A stretch of DNA of 64,000 nucleotides from Nesterenkonia sandarakina (GCF_013410215.1 NZ_JACCFQ010000001.1:2294001-2358000), one strand, 5' to 3'; counted from the stretch's first letter, positions 30,592-39,446 are shown. Numbers and translations are program-made. Notes: generated from the letters alone by a model not told the origin.

Positions 30592-31104
30592 ATGGATGCT
30601 GTGATCGTCTACGAGTCCGCGTGGGGAAACACCAAGATCATCGCCGAGGCGGTCGCCGAAGGTCTGGCCGCCACCGTCGATGTCGGCAAGATCCTCGACG
30701 TCGGCTCCGCCGCCCCCTTCGAGAGGCGTGAGGCTGACCTCCTCGTTCTGGGCGCCCCGACCCATGCCTTCGGACTGAGCCGGCCGCAGACCCGTGAAGA
30801 GGCCGCCCGGCGTGGCGGGCACCCCGGGGATCTCGGAGTGCGGGAGTGGATCGGCGCCGTCGGCGAGCTGAACCTCCCGGTCGCGGTGTTCGACACCCAT
30901 GTCCGCCGTCCGGACCTCCCCGGGACGGCCAGCAAGAAGGCCGCCAAGCTGCTGCGCAGTCATGGCGCCCGGCTGCTGGTGAAGCCGGAGAGCTTCTATG
31001 TGGCGGGATACGAGGGCCCGGTTCTGCCCGGAGAGATCGATCGCGCCACGAAGTGGGGCGCCGAACTTGCGCGACTGCTGCCAGAGCGTTCCCGCGCTGC
31101 CTGA
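30592..31104 (+). CDS. Flavodoxin-domain protein
   Basis: 170-residue FMN-binding protein. The phosphate-binding loop is in VYESAWGNTKIIAEAV at the N-terminus and the second flavin loop is LVLGAPTHAFGLSRP. The family seems to be the actinobacterial flavodoxin-like type found near stress genes; the redox partner is unknown. ATG 30592 was chosen because GAGAGGAGG lies upstream at good spacing. An upstream frame to 30541 is open but unconvincing. Confidence 0.82.
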   Translation: MDAVIVYESAWGNTKIIAEAVAEGLAATVDVGKILDVGSAAPFERREADLLVLGAPTHAFGLSRPQTREEAARRGGHPGDLGVREWIGAVGELNLPVAVFDTHVRRPDLPGTASKKAAKLLRSHGARLLVKPESFYVAGYEGPVLPGEIDRATKWGAELARLLPERSRAA

Positions 31105-31127
31105 GGGCGCAGCCGGGTATCCGGGGC

Positions 31128-31637
31128 TCAGTACCAGGCGGCCGAGAACTCCGGACGGTGCTTCTGAGGGGCGGAGGGTCGTGCGAGGAGAAGAAGCAGC
31201 ACCAGCCATCCCACCAGGGGGATGAGTCCCAGGAGAGACATCGACCCGGGAAGTCCAGAATCGTGGAGCCGGCGCCAGGTGAGCGCGAGCAGCGGGATGA
31301 CGGTGAGCGCCGCGATGAGCAGATGCAGACCGAGGATCGCCGCGGCGAACACGGCGCCGAAGCCTTCGAGCCAGATGCCGGGGGAGAACCCAGCGACTCC
31401 GAAGAGGTCCTGCGCGTCGGTGACCATATCTTCGGCGAAGAGCGTGCTGATGGTGATGATCGCTGTCACGCCGATGGCGGTGTGCACGAGGATCAGGAAC
31501 AGGAAGGGCCACCAGAACTCCGGACGGGTGGAGTAGCCCCGGAACTGGATGTAGTTCTCCAAGAAGGAGGAGAGCGTGGCGTCTGGTCCGGAAGCATCGA
31601 TCATCGGCGAGGTGATCTCGCCGGCGTAGAGCTGCAT
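31128..31637 (-). CDS. DUF805 membrane protein
   Basis: 169-residue membrane protein of the DUF805 family, whose role is unknown. The family signature is visible: an N-terminal YIQFRGYSTRPEFWWPFLF segment, and near the C-terminus LTWRRLHDSGLPGSMSLLGL followed by another hydrophobic stretch. A second DUF805 gene lies at 51997-52509. It converges with the flavodoxin gene and is divergent from the SOS-controlled dnaE2 unit. Confidence 0.83.
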   Translation of the reverse strand: MQLYAGEITSPMIDASGPDATLSSFLENYIQFRGYSTRPEFWWPFLFLILVHTAIGVTAIITISTLFAEDMVTDAQDLFGVAGFSPGIWLEGFGAVFAAAILGLHLLIAALTVIPLLALTWRRLHDSGLPGSMSLLGLIPLVGWLVLLLLLARPSAPQKHRPEFSAAWY

Positions 31638-31823
31638 GAGATATCCCCGTTCTGATCGCGCGGAGGCGGTTCAAAGACCGCATCGATCAAGCACACTCTG
31701 GTCGTGTTTCGTCATGGCATGAAGGGGCCTTGGTCCTATCGGATTCCGGCCCGCGCTCCTGTACGTTCCTCGGCGTGCAGTCAGTCGTGTCCGTGCCCAG
31801 CCCTAAGCTCACCTCTGTTGCTA

Positions 31824-31839
31824 TCGAATGTATGTTCGA
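31824..31839. promoter_or_regulatory. LexA-binding SOS box
   Basis: TCGAATGTATGTTCGA at 31824-31839 matches the actinobacterial LexA site TCGAAC-N4-GTTCGA with one change in the left half. It lies 71 bases before the DUF6504 gene and its dnaE2 partner, so these genes should be induced by DNA damage. The divergent DUF805 gene at 31637 is also in reach but is not expected to be SOS-controlled. Confidence 0.85.
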
Positions 31840-31910
31840 ATACGATGAGGCTCCCGGGCTTCCCATCGGCTTCGTCATACCTCTTAGAGACACGAAAGAG
31901 GAGCCTGCCC

Positions 31911-32261
31911 ATGTCCACCGTTATTCGTCCCGAAGCCGACCGAGCACCCCGCCGCGGAGCGGTGACGCTCACCGAATCCATCGATATTGAATGCGACGAG
32001 CAGTTCCTGCCCCATCGGGTGATCTGGAAAGAGCGGAGGCACCTCGTGGTCGAAGCACCGGTCCGCTGGTACCAGCGGCGCAGCTGGTGGGTGGAGGAGC
32101 CTCGCGCAGAGCGCGGTCGCCCTGGACTGGTGGCCCATGAGATGTGGCGGCTGCAGGTCCAGCTCGAAGCCACCTCCCGCACCGAGGTCCCCGAGGTGCA
32201 GACCATCGATGTCAGCCGGCATCTGGCCTCCGGGCGCTGGCGTCTGGTCCGGGTCCATTGA
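31911..32261 (+). CDS. DUF6504 family protein, dnaE2 partner
   Basis: 116-residue protein of unknown function in a family that typically lies in actinobacterial mutagenesis cassettes. The core shows FLPHRVIWKERRHLVVEA, RWYQRRSWW, then MWRLQVQL and a terminal RWRLVRVH. ATG 31911 follows AAAGAGGAG. The gene sits 71 bases downstream of an SOS box and its TGA overlaps the TTG start of dnaE2. Usually imuB is found beside this gene; here no Y-family-like gene is present in the neighbourhood. The biochemical role (probably in mutasome assembly) is inference. Confidence 0.75.
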   Translation: MSTVIRPEADRAPRRGAVTLTESIDIECDEQFLPHRVIWKERRHLVVEAPVRWYQRRSWWVEEPRAERGRPGLVAHEMWRLQVQLEATSRTEVPEVQTIDVSRHLASGRWRLVRVH

Positions 32262-35200
32262 CCTTCACCCACCTGAACGTGGCCAGCTCCTTCAGCAGCC
32301 ACTACGGCACCAATCGCCCCCAGGAGCTGGTCGCGGCCGCTGCGGCAGATCAGATGACGGCGCTGGCCCTCACCGATCGGGACGGCCTCTACGGGGCGGT
32401 CAAGCACATCGGTGCCTGCATCGACTTGGGCATCGCACCGATCCTCGGGGTCAGTCTTGTGGTGGAGGACCGCGGCCGTGCCGTGGTCCTGGCCAGCAAC
32501 GCCTCCGGCGGGTATGCGGCACTGTGTCGGCTGATCTCCCGGGCTCATGAACGCCCGCAGGGTGAGGCGGCCCGGGTGAGCCTGCAGGACCTGGCCGAGT
32601 GTGCTGCCCCCGGGGAGGGTGAGGTGCGCCGTCGTCTGTTCGTCCTGGCCGGACCGGAGAGTGAGGTCGGCGCTGCGGCGGCCTCTCGGGACTACCGCAG
32701 CACGCGGGCGCTGCTGCGCCAGTGGCGTGAGGTGCTCGGCGAGGCGCTGCGGGTGGAGGTCGTCTCGCATCTGGCGCCGCCGGGGGAGGCGCTCTCCACT
32801 GCGCACGCCGTGCGGATGCTCAGCGCGGCTCAGGTCAGCCGGGTCACCCCGGTGCTGACCAATGCGGTGCGGCTGCTGAGCACCGATGAGGCGGCCACCG
32901 CCGATGTGCTCGACGCCGTGCGGGTGCTCTCCGACCTGCACAGCACCTCCGCGCTGCAGCCCACCGATCAGGGCTGGCTCAAGCCCGCCGCCGCGATGAA
33001 GGCGCTGGCCGCGGAGATCTGCGCGGCGAGCACCACTCCGATCTCGGCTGAGGAGCTGCTGGCCCACACCGAGGCGCTGGGCCGGCAGTGTCAGCTGGAT
33101 CCGGTCCAGGACATGGGCTGGGGTCAGCCCAAGGTGCCCGAGACCTCCGTCATCGGGATCGAAGGTGATCCGGATCAGGAGCTGCGTGCCCGCTGTGAAG
33201 CCGGTCTGGCTGAGATGCTCGCCCAGGAGGAGATCGAGCGGCAGGCCGAAGAGAGCCGCGCCCCTGGAAGCGCGGGAAGCTCAGAAGGCCCGGTGAACCC
33301 GTCGGGCGCGGGGAGCCCGGGAAGCTCAGAAGGCCTGGGAGGCCCAGAAAACCCCGCGGGCAGGGGAGTCGCCCGGGCGCGCCTGGAGCATGAGCTGAGC
33401 ATCATCGCCGATCTCGGCTTCGCCCCCTATTTCCTGACCGTGGCCGAGGTGGCCCGGCTGATCCGCGAGATGGGGGTCCGTGCCGCGGCGCGCGGCTCGG
33501 CGGTCTCCTCGCTGGTGGTCCACGCGCTGGGGATCAGCCCCATCGATCCGTTGCAGCACGGCCTGATCTTCGAGCGTTTCCTCTCTCGGAGGCGCTCCAC
33601 CCTGCCCGATATCGACATCGATGTGGAGTCCTCTGAGCGGCACCGGATCTACCGGGCCGTGTTCAAACGCTTCGGTGCCCATCGGGTCACCTTGATGAGC
33701 ATGCAGAACGCGTACCGGATCCGCGGCGCGGTCCGGGATGCCGGGCTCGCACTGGGACTCCCTGAGGAGGAGATCGATCAGCTTGCGGAGATCATGTGGC
33801 GTTTTCCCGCCCGGGAGTTCCGCCGCGCGCTCGAGGAGAAGCCCGAGCTGCAGAGCCTGGCCGAGCGGATCGAGACCGAGCGCAGCTCCGGGCGTCAGCA
33901 GCTGGACCTGCTGGTGGATCTCTCAGAGCGGTTGGACCGGCTGCCCCGGCACATCTCCACCCATCCCTGCGGGGTGATCCTGGGCAACAACGATCTGCTC
34001 AAGCTCACCCCGGTGGAACGCTCCGGGGTCAACGGGCTGCCGATGAGCCAGTTCGACAAGGACGACATGGACCCGATGGGGTTCATCAAGCTTGATGTCC
34101 TGGGGGTGCGGATGCAGTCGGCGATCGCATACGCCCTGACCGAGCTCGAACGCACCACCGGGGAGGTCATCGACATGGTCAAGGACGTGGACTATGCCGA
34201 TCCTGCGACCTTCGCGATGATCCAATCCACCCATACTCTGGGCTGTTTCCAGATCGAGAGCCCGGGGCAGCGCGAGCTGATCGGGAAGCTGGTGCCCAAG
34301 ACGCTCAACGACCTGGTGGTGGACATCTCGCTGTTCCGTCCCGGACCTATGGGATCGGGCATGGTCAAGCCCTATCTGGAACGCCGTCACGGCTATGAGG
34401 CGGTGAGCTACCCGCACCCTGATCTGGCGCCGATCCTCGATGAGACCTACGGGGTGGTGGTCTTCCACGAACAGGTGCTGCGGATGTTCGACACGATGAC
34501 CGGGTGTGGTCTGGACGTCGCCGATGAGCTGCGCCGGGCGATGAGCAAGGACAAGTCCGGGCCGGTGGAGATCTTCTTCCGCGAGGAGGCGGCCAAGCGT
34601 GACTACTCCGCTGCGGTGATCGATCGCGTCTGGGAGATTCTGCTCAGTTTCGGCAGCTTCGGCTTCTGCAAGGCCCATGGGGCGGCGTTCGCGGTGCCCA
34701 CCTACCAGTCGGCGTGGCTGAAGACCCACCACCCGGCCCACTTCCTGTGCGGTCTGTTCGAACACGACCCGGGCATGTACCCGCTGCGGCTGCTGGTCTC
34801 CGAGGCCCGCCGGCTGAAGATCCCGCTGCTGCCGATGGACGTCAACCGTTCCACCAGCAGCTATCACGTGGAGGCGACCTCGGTGGCGGGGCTGCCGGTA
34901 TGGGGGATCCGGATGTCGCTGGTCGGGCTGAAGGGGATCTCGAAGGCCGAGCTGCGCCGGATCGAGGCGGAGCAGCCCTTCGCCTCCCTGGCGGATCTGC
35001 GCGACCGGGCCCGGTTGAAGCGCTCCACGCTGCGAGATCTGGCCAAGGTGGGGGCCCTGGACGCGCTGCTGCCGGAAGGGCGGAAGCACCGGAAGGACCT
35101 CATCCAATGGGTGGAGTCCACCAACCTGGAATACGCCAAGAAGCTGCCGGCCCGCCAGGTCCAGGGCCAGCTGCCCCTGCCCATCGGGGATGTGGAGATC

Positions 35201-35662
35201 GCGAACCTGCCCACCGGAGCAGGGGAGCTCGCGGTCCAGGAGATCGTCACCACTGAGCTGGACCTGACCTCGCTGGACACCAGCGGGCATGTGATGGATA
35301 TCCACCACCCGGTGCTTCAGGGGGCCGGGGTCAGCTTCGCTGAAGACCTGCTCTCCCTGCGCAACGGCGCCACCGTCCGGGTGGCCGGCATCCGGGTGGC
35401 CACCCAGACCCCGCCGATGGCTTCGGGCAGGCGGGTCGTGTTCATCACTCTCGACGACGGCACCGGCTGCGTGGATCTGAGCTTCTTCGAAGAGGCGCAG
35501 CGCAACACCGGGGAGTGCCTCTTCGCGGCGAAGATGTTGATGGCCGAAGGCACCATCCGGCGCACCGGCCCCCGGGCGGTCACCGTGCAGGCGACTCGAG
35601 CCTGGGATCTGCGAGGGGAGACGGTGCCGGGGCGGCTTCCCGCCGCAGCAGGCTCTCTTTGA
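32258..35662 (+). CDS. dnaE2: Error-prone DNA polymerase III alpha subunit DnaE2
   Basis: C-family polymerase for damage-induced translesion synthesis, 1134 residues from the TTG at 32258, which overlaps the DUF6504 stop. The PHP domain at the N-terminus looks metal-poor: the first motif reads THLNVASSFS where HxH is expected, and TDHDG reads TDRDG. The catalytic palm is intact: PDIDID with Asp451 and Asp453, and the third Asp in DPMGFIKLDVLG. A Ser/Gly-rich insertion (repeats of GSSEG) interrupts the region around residue 350. A C-terminal OB fold (VRVAGIRVATQTPP) and HhH are present. An upstream frame to 32144 is open but overlaps DUF6504 fully. Confidence 0.9.
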   Translation: MTFTHLNVASSFSSHYGTNRPQELVAAAAADQMTALALTDRDGLYGAVKHIGACIDLGIAPILGVSLVVEDRGRAVVLASNASGGYAALCRLISRAHERPQGEAARVSLQDLAECAAPGEGEVRRRLFVLAGPESEVGAAAASRDYRSTRALLRQWREVLGEALRVEVVSHLAPPGEALSTAHAVRMLSAAQVSRVTPVLTNAVRLLSTDEAATADVLDAVRVLSDLHSTSALQPTDQGWLKPAAAMKALAAEICAASTTPISAEELLAHTEALGRQCQLDPVQDMGWGQPKVPETSVIGIEGDPDQELRARCEAGLAEMLAQEEIERQAEESRAPGSAGSSEGPVNPSGAGSPGSSEGLGGPENPAGRGVARARLEHELSIIADLGFAPYFLTVAEVARLIREMGVRAAARGSAVSSLVVHALGISPIDPLQHGLIFERFLSRRRSTLPDIDIDVESSERHRIYRAVFKRFGAHRVTLMSMQNAYRIRGAVRDAGLALGLPEEEIDQLAEIMWRFPAREFRRALEEKPELQSLAERIETERSSGRQQLDLLVDLSERLDRLPRHISTHPCGVILGNNDLLKLTPVERSGVNGLPMSQFDKDDMDPMGFIKLDVLGVRMQSAIAYALTELERTTGEVIDMVKDVDYADPATFAMIQSTHTLGCFQIESPGQRELIGKLVPKTLNDLVVDISLFRPGPMGSGMVKPYLERRHGYEAVSYPHPDLAPILDETYGVVVFHEQVLRMFDTMTGCGLDVADELRRAMSKDKSGPVEIFFREEAAKRDYSAAVIDRVWEILLSFGSFGFCKAHGAAFAVPTYQSAWLKTHHPAHFLCGLFEHDPGMYPLRLLVSEARRLKIPLLPMDVNRSTSSYHVEATSVAGLPVWGIRMSLVGLKGISKAELRRIEAEQPFASLADLRDRARLKRSTLRDLAKVGALDALLPEGRKHRKDLIQWVESTNLEYAKKLPARQVQGQLPLPIGDVEIANLPTGAGELAVQEIVTTELDLTSLDTSGHVMDIHHPVLQGAGVSFAEDLLSLRNGATVRVAGIRVATQTPPMASGRRVVFITLDDGTGCVDLSFFEEAQRNTGECLFAAKMLMAEGTIRRTGPRAVTVQATRAWDLRGETVPGRLPAAAGSL

Positions 35663-36164
35663 TCTGAACCCCGTAACGGAAGCCACCGAGCCCGCCGTCG
35701 GTGCGGATGACCCGATGACAAGGCACGAAGAGCGCCGCTGCGTTCATCGCACAGGCCCCGGCCGCTGCGCGGACGGCCGCCGGGCGTCCCGCGCGCTGCG
35801 CGTAGCTGGCGTAGGTCAGCGGGGCGCCCGGTGCCACCTGGCGCAGCACTTCCCAGGCCTGTTCCCGGAACGGACCGGAGCGCTGTGCCACCGGCACGCT
35901 GTCCAACGCCGCGGTGTCCCCGGCGTAATAGTCCGCCACCGCCTCAGCGGCATGGGTGAGCACCGACCCTTGCCCCGGCACGGCAGCCTGGTCGCCCGGT
36001 GCAGGGTCTGCCGCGCGCAGCGTCGGGTGGATCAACTCGATCAGGGACGCGATGTCCCAGGTCCAACCCGAGGCCAGGACATGGCTGTCATTGGCCACCA
36101 CGCTGAAAGGTCCATCGGGTGTGCTGAAGCTGGCGTAGTGCAGGGAGTTCTGTGGGGGTGTCAT
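35580..36164 (-). CDS. ogt: Methylated-DNA--protein-cysteine methyltransferase
   Basis: 194-residue suicide enzyme that removes O6-alkyl groups from guanine onto its own Cys149 in FVPCHRVI. The DNA-binding helix region QAWEVLRQVAPGAPLTYASYA and the following AGRPAAVRAAAGACAMN are typical. ATG 36164 overlaps the stop of the Ada-AlkA gene (ATGA), so the two are coupled. The last 20 or so residues read into the 3' end of dnaE2 on the opposite strand: the two genes overlap tail to tail by 83 bases. Confidence 0.92.
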   Translation of the reverse strand: MTPPQNSLHYASFSTPDGPFSVVANDSHVLASGWTWDIASLIELIHPTLRAADPAPGDQAAVPGQGSVLTHAAEAVADYYAGDTAALDSVPVAQRSGPFREQAWEVLRQVAPGAPLTYASYAQRAGRPAAVRAAAGACAMNAAALFVPCHRVIRTDGGLGGFRYGVQIKESLLRREAAPAPSPLADPRLESPAR

Positions 36165-37906
36165 GGAGCGGTGTCCTTTCGGGTATGTCCTGGCTGGCGC
36201 TCGGCTGCAGTGGCTGCGGCGTGCCAGAGGTGCATTGCGGCGTAGGAGCGCCACGGGGACCAGCGTTGGGCATGGATCTGGAGCCTGCGGTGCGCGGCGG
36301 TCTTCTTCAGCTCCGGGTCCAACAGACCGAGCATCTTCGCGCTGCTCAGCAGGACGACGTCGCCGCTCATCCAGACATCGGGGTCACCGAGCACGCGCAG
36401 CATCAGGTAGGACGCGGTCCAGGGTCCGATGCCGGGCATGGCGGTCAGTGCCTCGTGGAGCTGCCGGGTGTCTGCCCCCTGGTGCAGATTGAGTTCACCG
36501 CTGGCCGCCGCGGCCGCGGCGCGGCGGACAGTGGCGATGGAACGAGCGGGAAGCCGCAGCGGTCGCTGCGGATCCAGCGCGACCGGGTGTGTCGAGTCGG
36601 TGCGCGAGGGCGGCGCCGGGACCCCGGCGAGGATCTCCTCCGGGGTGGGGAAGAGCCGGTACAGGCCGGCGAAGGATGATTCCTGCGCTGTGCCCAGCGC
36701 GTCGACCAGCCGGGTGAGGTGGGAACGGGCCGCCGCCACCGAGATCTGTTGACCTACGATGGCGCGGATCAGGTACTCGGGACCGTCTGCGGTGCCCGGG
36801 ATGCGCAGTCCCGGGGCCCGGGCGACCAGGGGAGCCAGCACGGGGTCAACGGAGAGGGCGTCCTGGACAGCGAGCGGGTCTGCGTCGAGATCGAAGAGCC
36901 GCCGCGCCACGGCGACGGCGACCGGAATGTCCGTCCAGGCGCTGAGCTCGCACTCCAGGTGCAGCTGCCAGTCCAGGCTTCGCGGCGCTGGTTCCTGCCC
37001 GGCGGGGACTGCTGAGGGCACGGTCGCTGGTGCTGGCTCTGGTGAGAGTGCCGGGCCCGGTGACGGTCTGCGCTGAGCCGGGGAGGTCTGGACTGGAGTC
37101 GCGGTGACCTGGATCGCGGCCGGGCCATGGGCCAGCCGCAGGGTCCGCGCGTAGACCAGCGTCTCTTCGTGGAACTGGACGGCCTCCACGCCCGGGATCA
37201 CGCGCTCGGCGAGGAATCTGAAGACTTCGATCGCATTGAACGGGGCCCGCACCGGCAGGTCCAGGCGCAGCGCGAAGGGCTGACCTGGCGAGGACTCCGT
37301 GGTGCCGGGCCCAGGGGGTCCTGCGGGCACGCCAGCGCGATGTGCCCGCCGACGGATCTCACCCGGTGCTGCACCTAAGACGGTGCGGGCGGTGTCGTTG
37401 AACTGGCGGACCGAGGAGAACCCGGAGGCGAAGGCGATCTCGGTGATCGGCAGAGACGTGCTGACCAACAGACTCCGCGCCAGGTGGACCCGGTGGGCAC
37501 GGGCAAGGGCCAGCGGACCGGCGCCTAGTTCAGCACGCAGCGTCCGGTGCAGGTGCCGGCTGCTGTAGCCCAATGTCGCACTCAGGGCGGCCACGCCGCC
37601 GTCGTTCATGGTGCCTTCCCGGATCAGTCGCATGGCCCGCCCGGCCAGGTCCTGTCGGATGTTCCACTCCGGGGTGCCTGGGGCTGCCTCGGGGAGGCAG
37701 CGTTTGCAGGCCCGGTATCCGTTCTCATGTGCGGCGGCGGAGGTGGAGTAGAAGGTGACATTCTGCGGCTGAGGGGTCTGCGCCGGGCAGGATGGGCGGC
37801 AGTAGATCATCGTGGAGGACACAGCGGTGAAGAACTGCCCGTCGAAGCGGCGATCCCGAGACATCACGGCCCGGTAGCGGCGCTGAAACTCGTCCTCCTG
37901 GTCCAT
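36161..37906 (-). CDS. Ada-AlkA fusion: methyl-phosphotriester sensor, AraC regulator and 3-methyladenine glycosylase
   Basis: 581-residue adaptive-response protein. Residues 1-80 form the Ada zinc/methyl-acceptor domain with Cys36, Cys40, Cys67 and Cys70 (MIYCRPSCPAQ and ACKRC). An AraC-type DNA-binding domain follows (LSATLGYSSRHLHRTLRAEL). The C-terminal half is an AlkA-type DNA glycosylase with a helix-hairpin-helix (ALTAMPGIGPWTASYLML) and an Asp in WMSGDVV at the catalytic position. ATG 37906 begins MDQEDEFQRRY; the frame is open to 37987. It should sense methylation damage and activate repair genes, including the coupled ogt. Confidence 0.92.
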   Translation of the reverse strand: MDQEDEFQRRYRAVMSRDRRFDGQFFTAVSSTMIYCRPSCPAQTPQPQNVTFYSTSAAAHENGYRACKRCLPEAAPGTPEWNIRQDLAGRAMRLIREGTMNDGGVAALSATLGYSSRHLHRTLRAELGAGPLALARAHRVHLARSLLVSTSLPITEIAFASGFSSVRQFNDTARTVLGAAPGEIRRRAHRAGVPAGPPGPGTTESSPGQPFALRLDLPVRAPFNAIEVFRFLAERVIPGVEAVQFHEETLVYARTLRLAHGPAAIQVTATPVQTSPAQRRPSPGPALSPEPAPATVPSAVPAGQEPAPRSLDWQLHLECELSAWTDIPVAVAVARRLFDLDADPLAVQDALSVDPVLAPLVARAPGLRIPGTADGPEYLIRAIVGQQISVAAARSHLTRLVDALGTAQESSFAGLYRLFPTPEEILAGVPAPPSRTDSTHPVALDPQRPLRLPARSIATVRRAAAAAASGELNLHQGADTRQLHEALTAMPGIGPWTASYLMLRVLGDPDVWMSGDVVLLSSAKMLGLLDPELKKTAAHRRLQIHAQRWSPWRSYAAMHLWHAAATAAERQPGHTRKDTAP

Positions 37907-38114
37907 GCCTCTATTCCACCTTTCACCGGGGCGGAAAGCTAGCGGGAATCGGACGTGGCGGTCACCCGGGGGAGGAACCCCCGGCATCCCACGCCGCTCA
38001 GCATCCGGTACGCCTGAGAACCGGTGAGGCCCGAGAGATGGTAGACCGTGCCGTCGCGGGTCCTAGACTCGCAGCTACCAGGTGCAGGACCCTACAAGCT
38101 CGGAGATCAGGCAC

Positions 38115-38957
38115 ATGAGCGAGGAACGTCGTCGAGAACTCGGTGAGAATGACACCCCGGTGGAAGAGGCCCTGCAGCATTCCTTCGACAACACGGTGAC
38201 CGAGGGTGCAGAGCGTCTCCACCGCACCTTCCGGGCCATGTTGATCACGGGGTTCTTCGGCGGCATGGAAGTCGGGCTCGGCGTGATGGCCTACCTGGCC
38301 GTGCTGCATGAGACCGACAATCACCTGTTGGCAGGTCTCGCGTTCAGCGTCGGGCTGATCGCGATCCTGTTGGCGCACAGTGAACTATTCACCGAGGACT
38401 TTCTGATGCCGGTCGCAGCCGTGGTCTCGCGGGAGGGCAGCATCGGCCAACTGGGCAAGCTCTGGGGCGGGACCCTGGTGGCGAACCTGGCCGGTGGGTG
38501 GCTGTTCATGTGGCTGGTGATGCAGGCCTTCCCGGAGTGGGAGTCCACAGTGCGCGAGTCCGCCGCACACTTCATCGACGCGCCGTTCTCCCTGCAGACG
38601 ATCTGCCTGGCCATCCTCGGTGGCAGCACCATCACGCTGATGACGCGGATGCAGCAGGGCACGGATGCCGATATCGCCCGGATCATGGCGGCCGTCGTCG
38701 GAGGCTTCCTGCTCGCAGGTCTGCAGCTGTTCCACTCGGTCTTGGATTCGCTGCTGATCTTCGGCGCGATCCAGACGGGTGCGGACATCTCGTTCCTGGA
38801 GTGGCTGGGCTGGTTCAGCTATACCCTGCTGTTCAACATCCTCGGTGGGATTGCGCTGGTGACGGTGCTGCGGCTGCTGCGGACCAAGGAGCTCGTCCAG
38901 CAACGGCGCCGTGAATCTCCTGCTGATCCTGATGCGCCGCGAGGGCGGAAGGCCTGA
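38115..38957 (+). CDS. Formate/nitrite transporter (FNT) family protein
   Basis: 280-residue channel-like protein of the FNT family, with six membrane segments: AMLITGFFGGMEVGLGVMA starts the first and TLVANLAGGWLFMWLVMQ is typical. Substrate could be formate, nitrite, hydrosulfide or another small anion; the family does not settle this. ATG 38115 has GGAGATC about 9 bases upstream and is preferred to GTG 38082. A Glu/Arg-rich N-terminus lies in the cytoplasm. It ends at a hairpin shared with the converging gene. Confidence 0.85.
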   Translation: MSEERRRELGENDTPVEEALQHSFDNTVTEGAERLHRTFRAMLITGFFGGMEVGLGVMAYLAVLHETDNHLLAGLAFSVGLIAILLAHSELFTEDFLMPVAAVVSREGSIGQLGKLWGGTLVANLAGGWLFMWLVMQAFPEWESTVRESAAHFIDAPFSLQTICLAILGGSTITLMTRMQQGTDADIARIMAAVVGGFLLAGLQLFHSVLDSLLIFGAIQTGADISFLEWLGWFSYTLLFNILGGIALVTVLRLLRTKELVQQRRRESPADPDAPRGRKA

Positions 38958-38992
38958 GGCGCTGGACTCACCGGGGAGTCGCCCTCAGGGCC
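38951..38992. terminator. Compound hairpin between converging genes
   Basis: GGCCTGAGGC at 38951-38960 pairs, with two single-base bulges, with GCCCTCAGGGCC at 38981-38992, and inside it GACTC at 38965-38969 pairs with GAGTC at 38976-38980. This long stem overlaps the 3' ends of both the FNT gene and the converging PH-like gene. A shared terminator is likely. Confidence 0.6.
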
Positions 38993-39446
38993 TCGCATCC
39001 GAGAGGTGCCGGCGAATCTGCTGCACGGCCTGCTGTGAATCGCTGACGCTGAGCAGATAGGTCTTGCGTGCATCACGGACCTCGACGCTTGGACCACCGA
39101 CCAGGAGGCCCACTTTTCCACCGGGGAGAATCCGATAACCGGCCCCTTCCAGGACCCCGGTATCGGGGCCCTCCTCGACCGAGAGGATCTCATCCCAGGC
39201 GAAGCTCACATGGAAGATTCCCATGCACCGGGCGCTCAGGTCCGTATCACTGGCGATGATCCTGACCCGAGAGAACGCGACGGCGGCGCCGATCACCGCC
39301 ACCAGAGCGAGCACGCTGATGCCGACCCCGATGGGGGCGAAGAGGAGTGCCGGCAGCGCGCCGAAGACCAGGAGCACGAACAGCGGGATCCACACGCGCC
39401 GGCTCAGGCCGACCTCGGAGATCGTCTGTGCTGTGGAATGTGTCAT
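38985..39446 (-). CDS. Membrane protein with a PH-like domain
   Basis: 153-residue protein. Two hydrophobic helices (VWIPLFVLLVFGALPALLF and ISVLALVAVIGAAVAF) are followed by a soluble domain containing DEILSVEE and VEVRDARKTYLLSV, a pattern like the bacterial PH (bPH) domain. The ligand and function are unknown. The start at 39446 is ATG; an 8-bp inverted repeat lies in the 5' region at 39479-39505. It converges on the FNT gene. Confidence 0.65.
   Translation of the reverse strand: MTHSTAQTISEVGLSRRVWIPLFVLLVFGALPALLFAPIGVGISVLALVAVIGAAVAFSRVRIIASDTDLSARCMGIFHVSFAWDEILSVEEGPDTGVLEGAGYRILPGGKVGLLVGGPSVEVRDARKTYLLSVSDSQQAVQQIRRHLSDARP

Noticed and set aside
31638-31910. A hidden imuA'/imuB gene between DUF805 and DUF6504
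   Set aside because: Only 273 bases, holding the SOS box and promoter; no long frame with Y-family motifs on either strand.
33923-35686. A 587-codon minus-strand open frame opposite dnaE2
   Set aside because: Shadow frame with Arg/His/Gln-rich composition typical of antisense GC-rich reading; dnaE2 explains the region.
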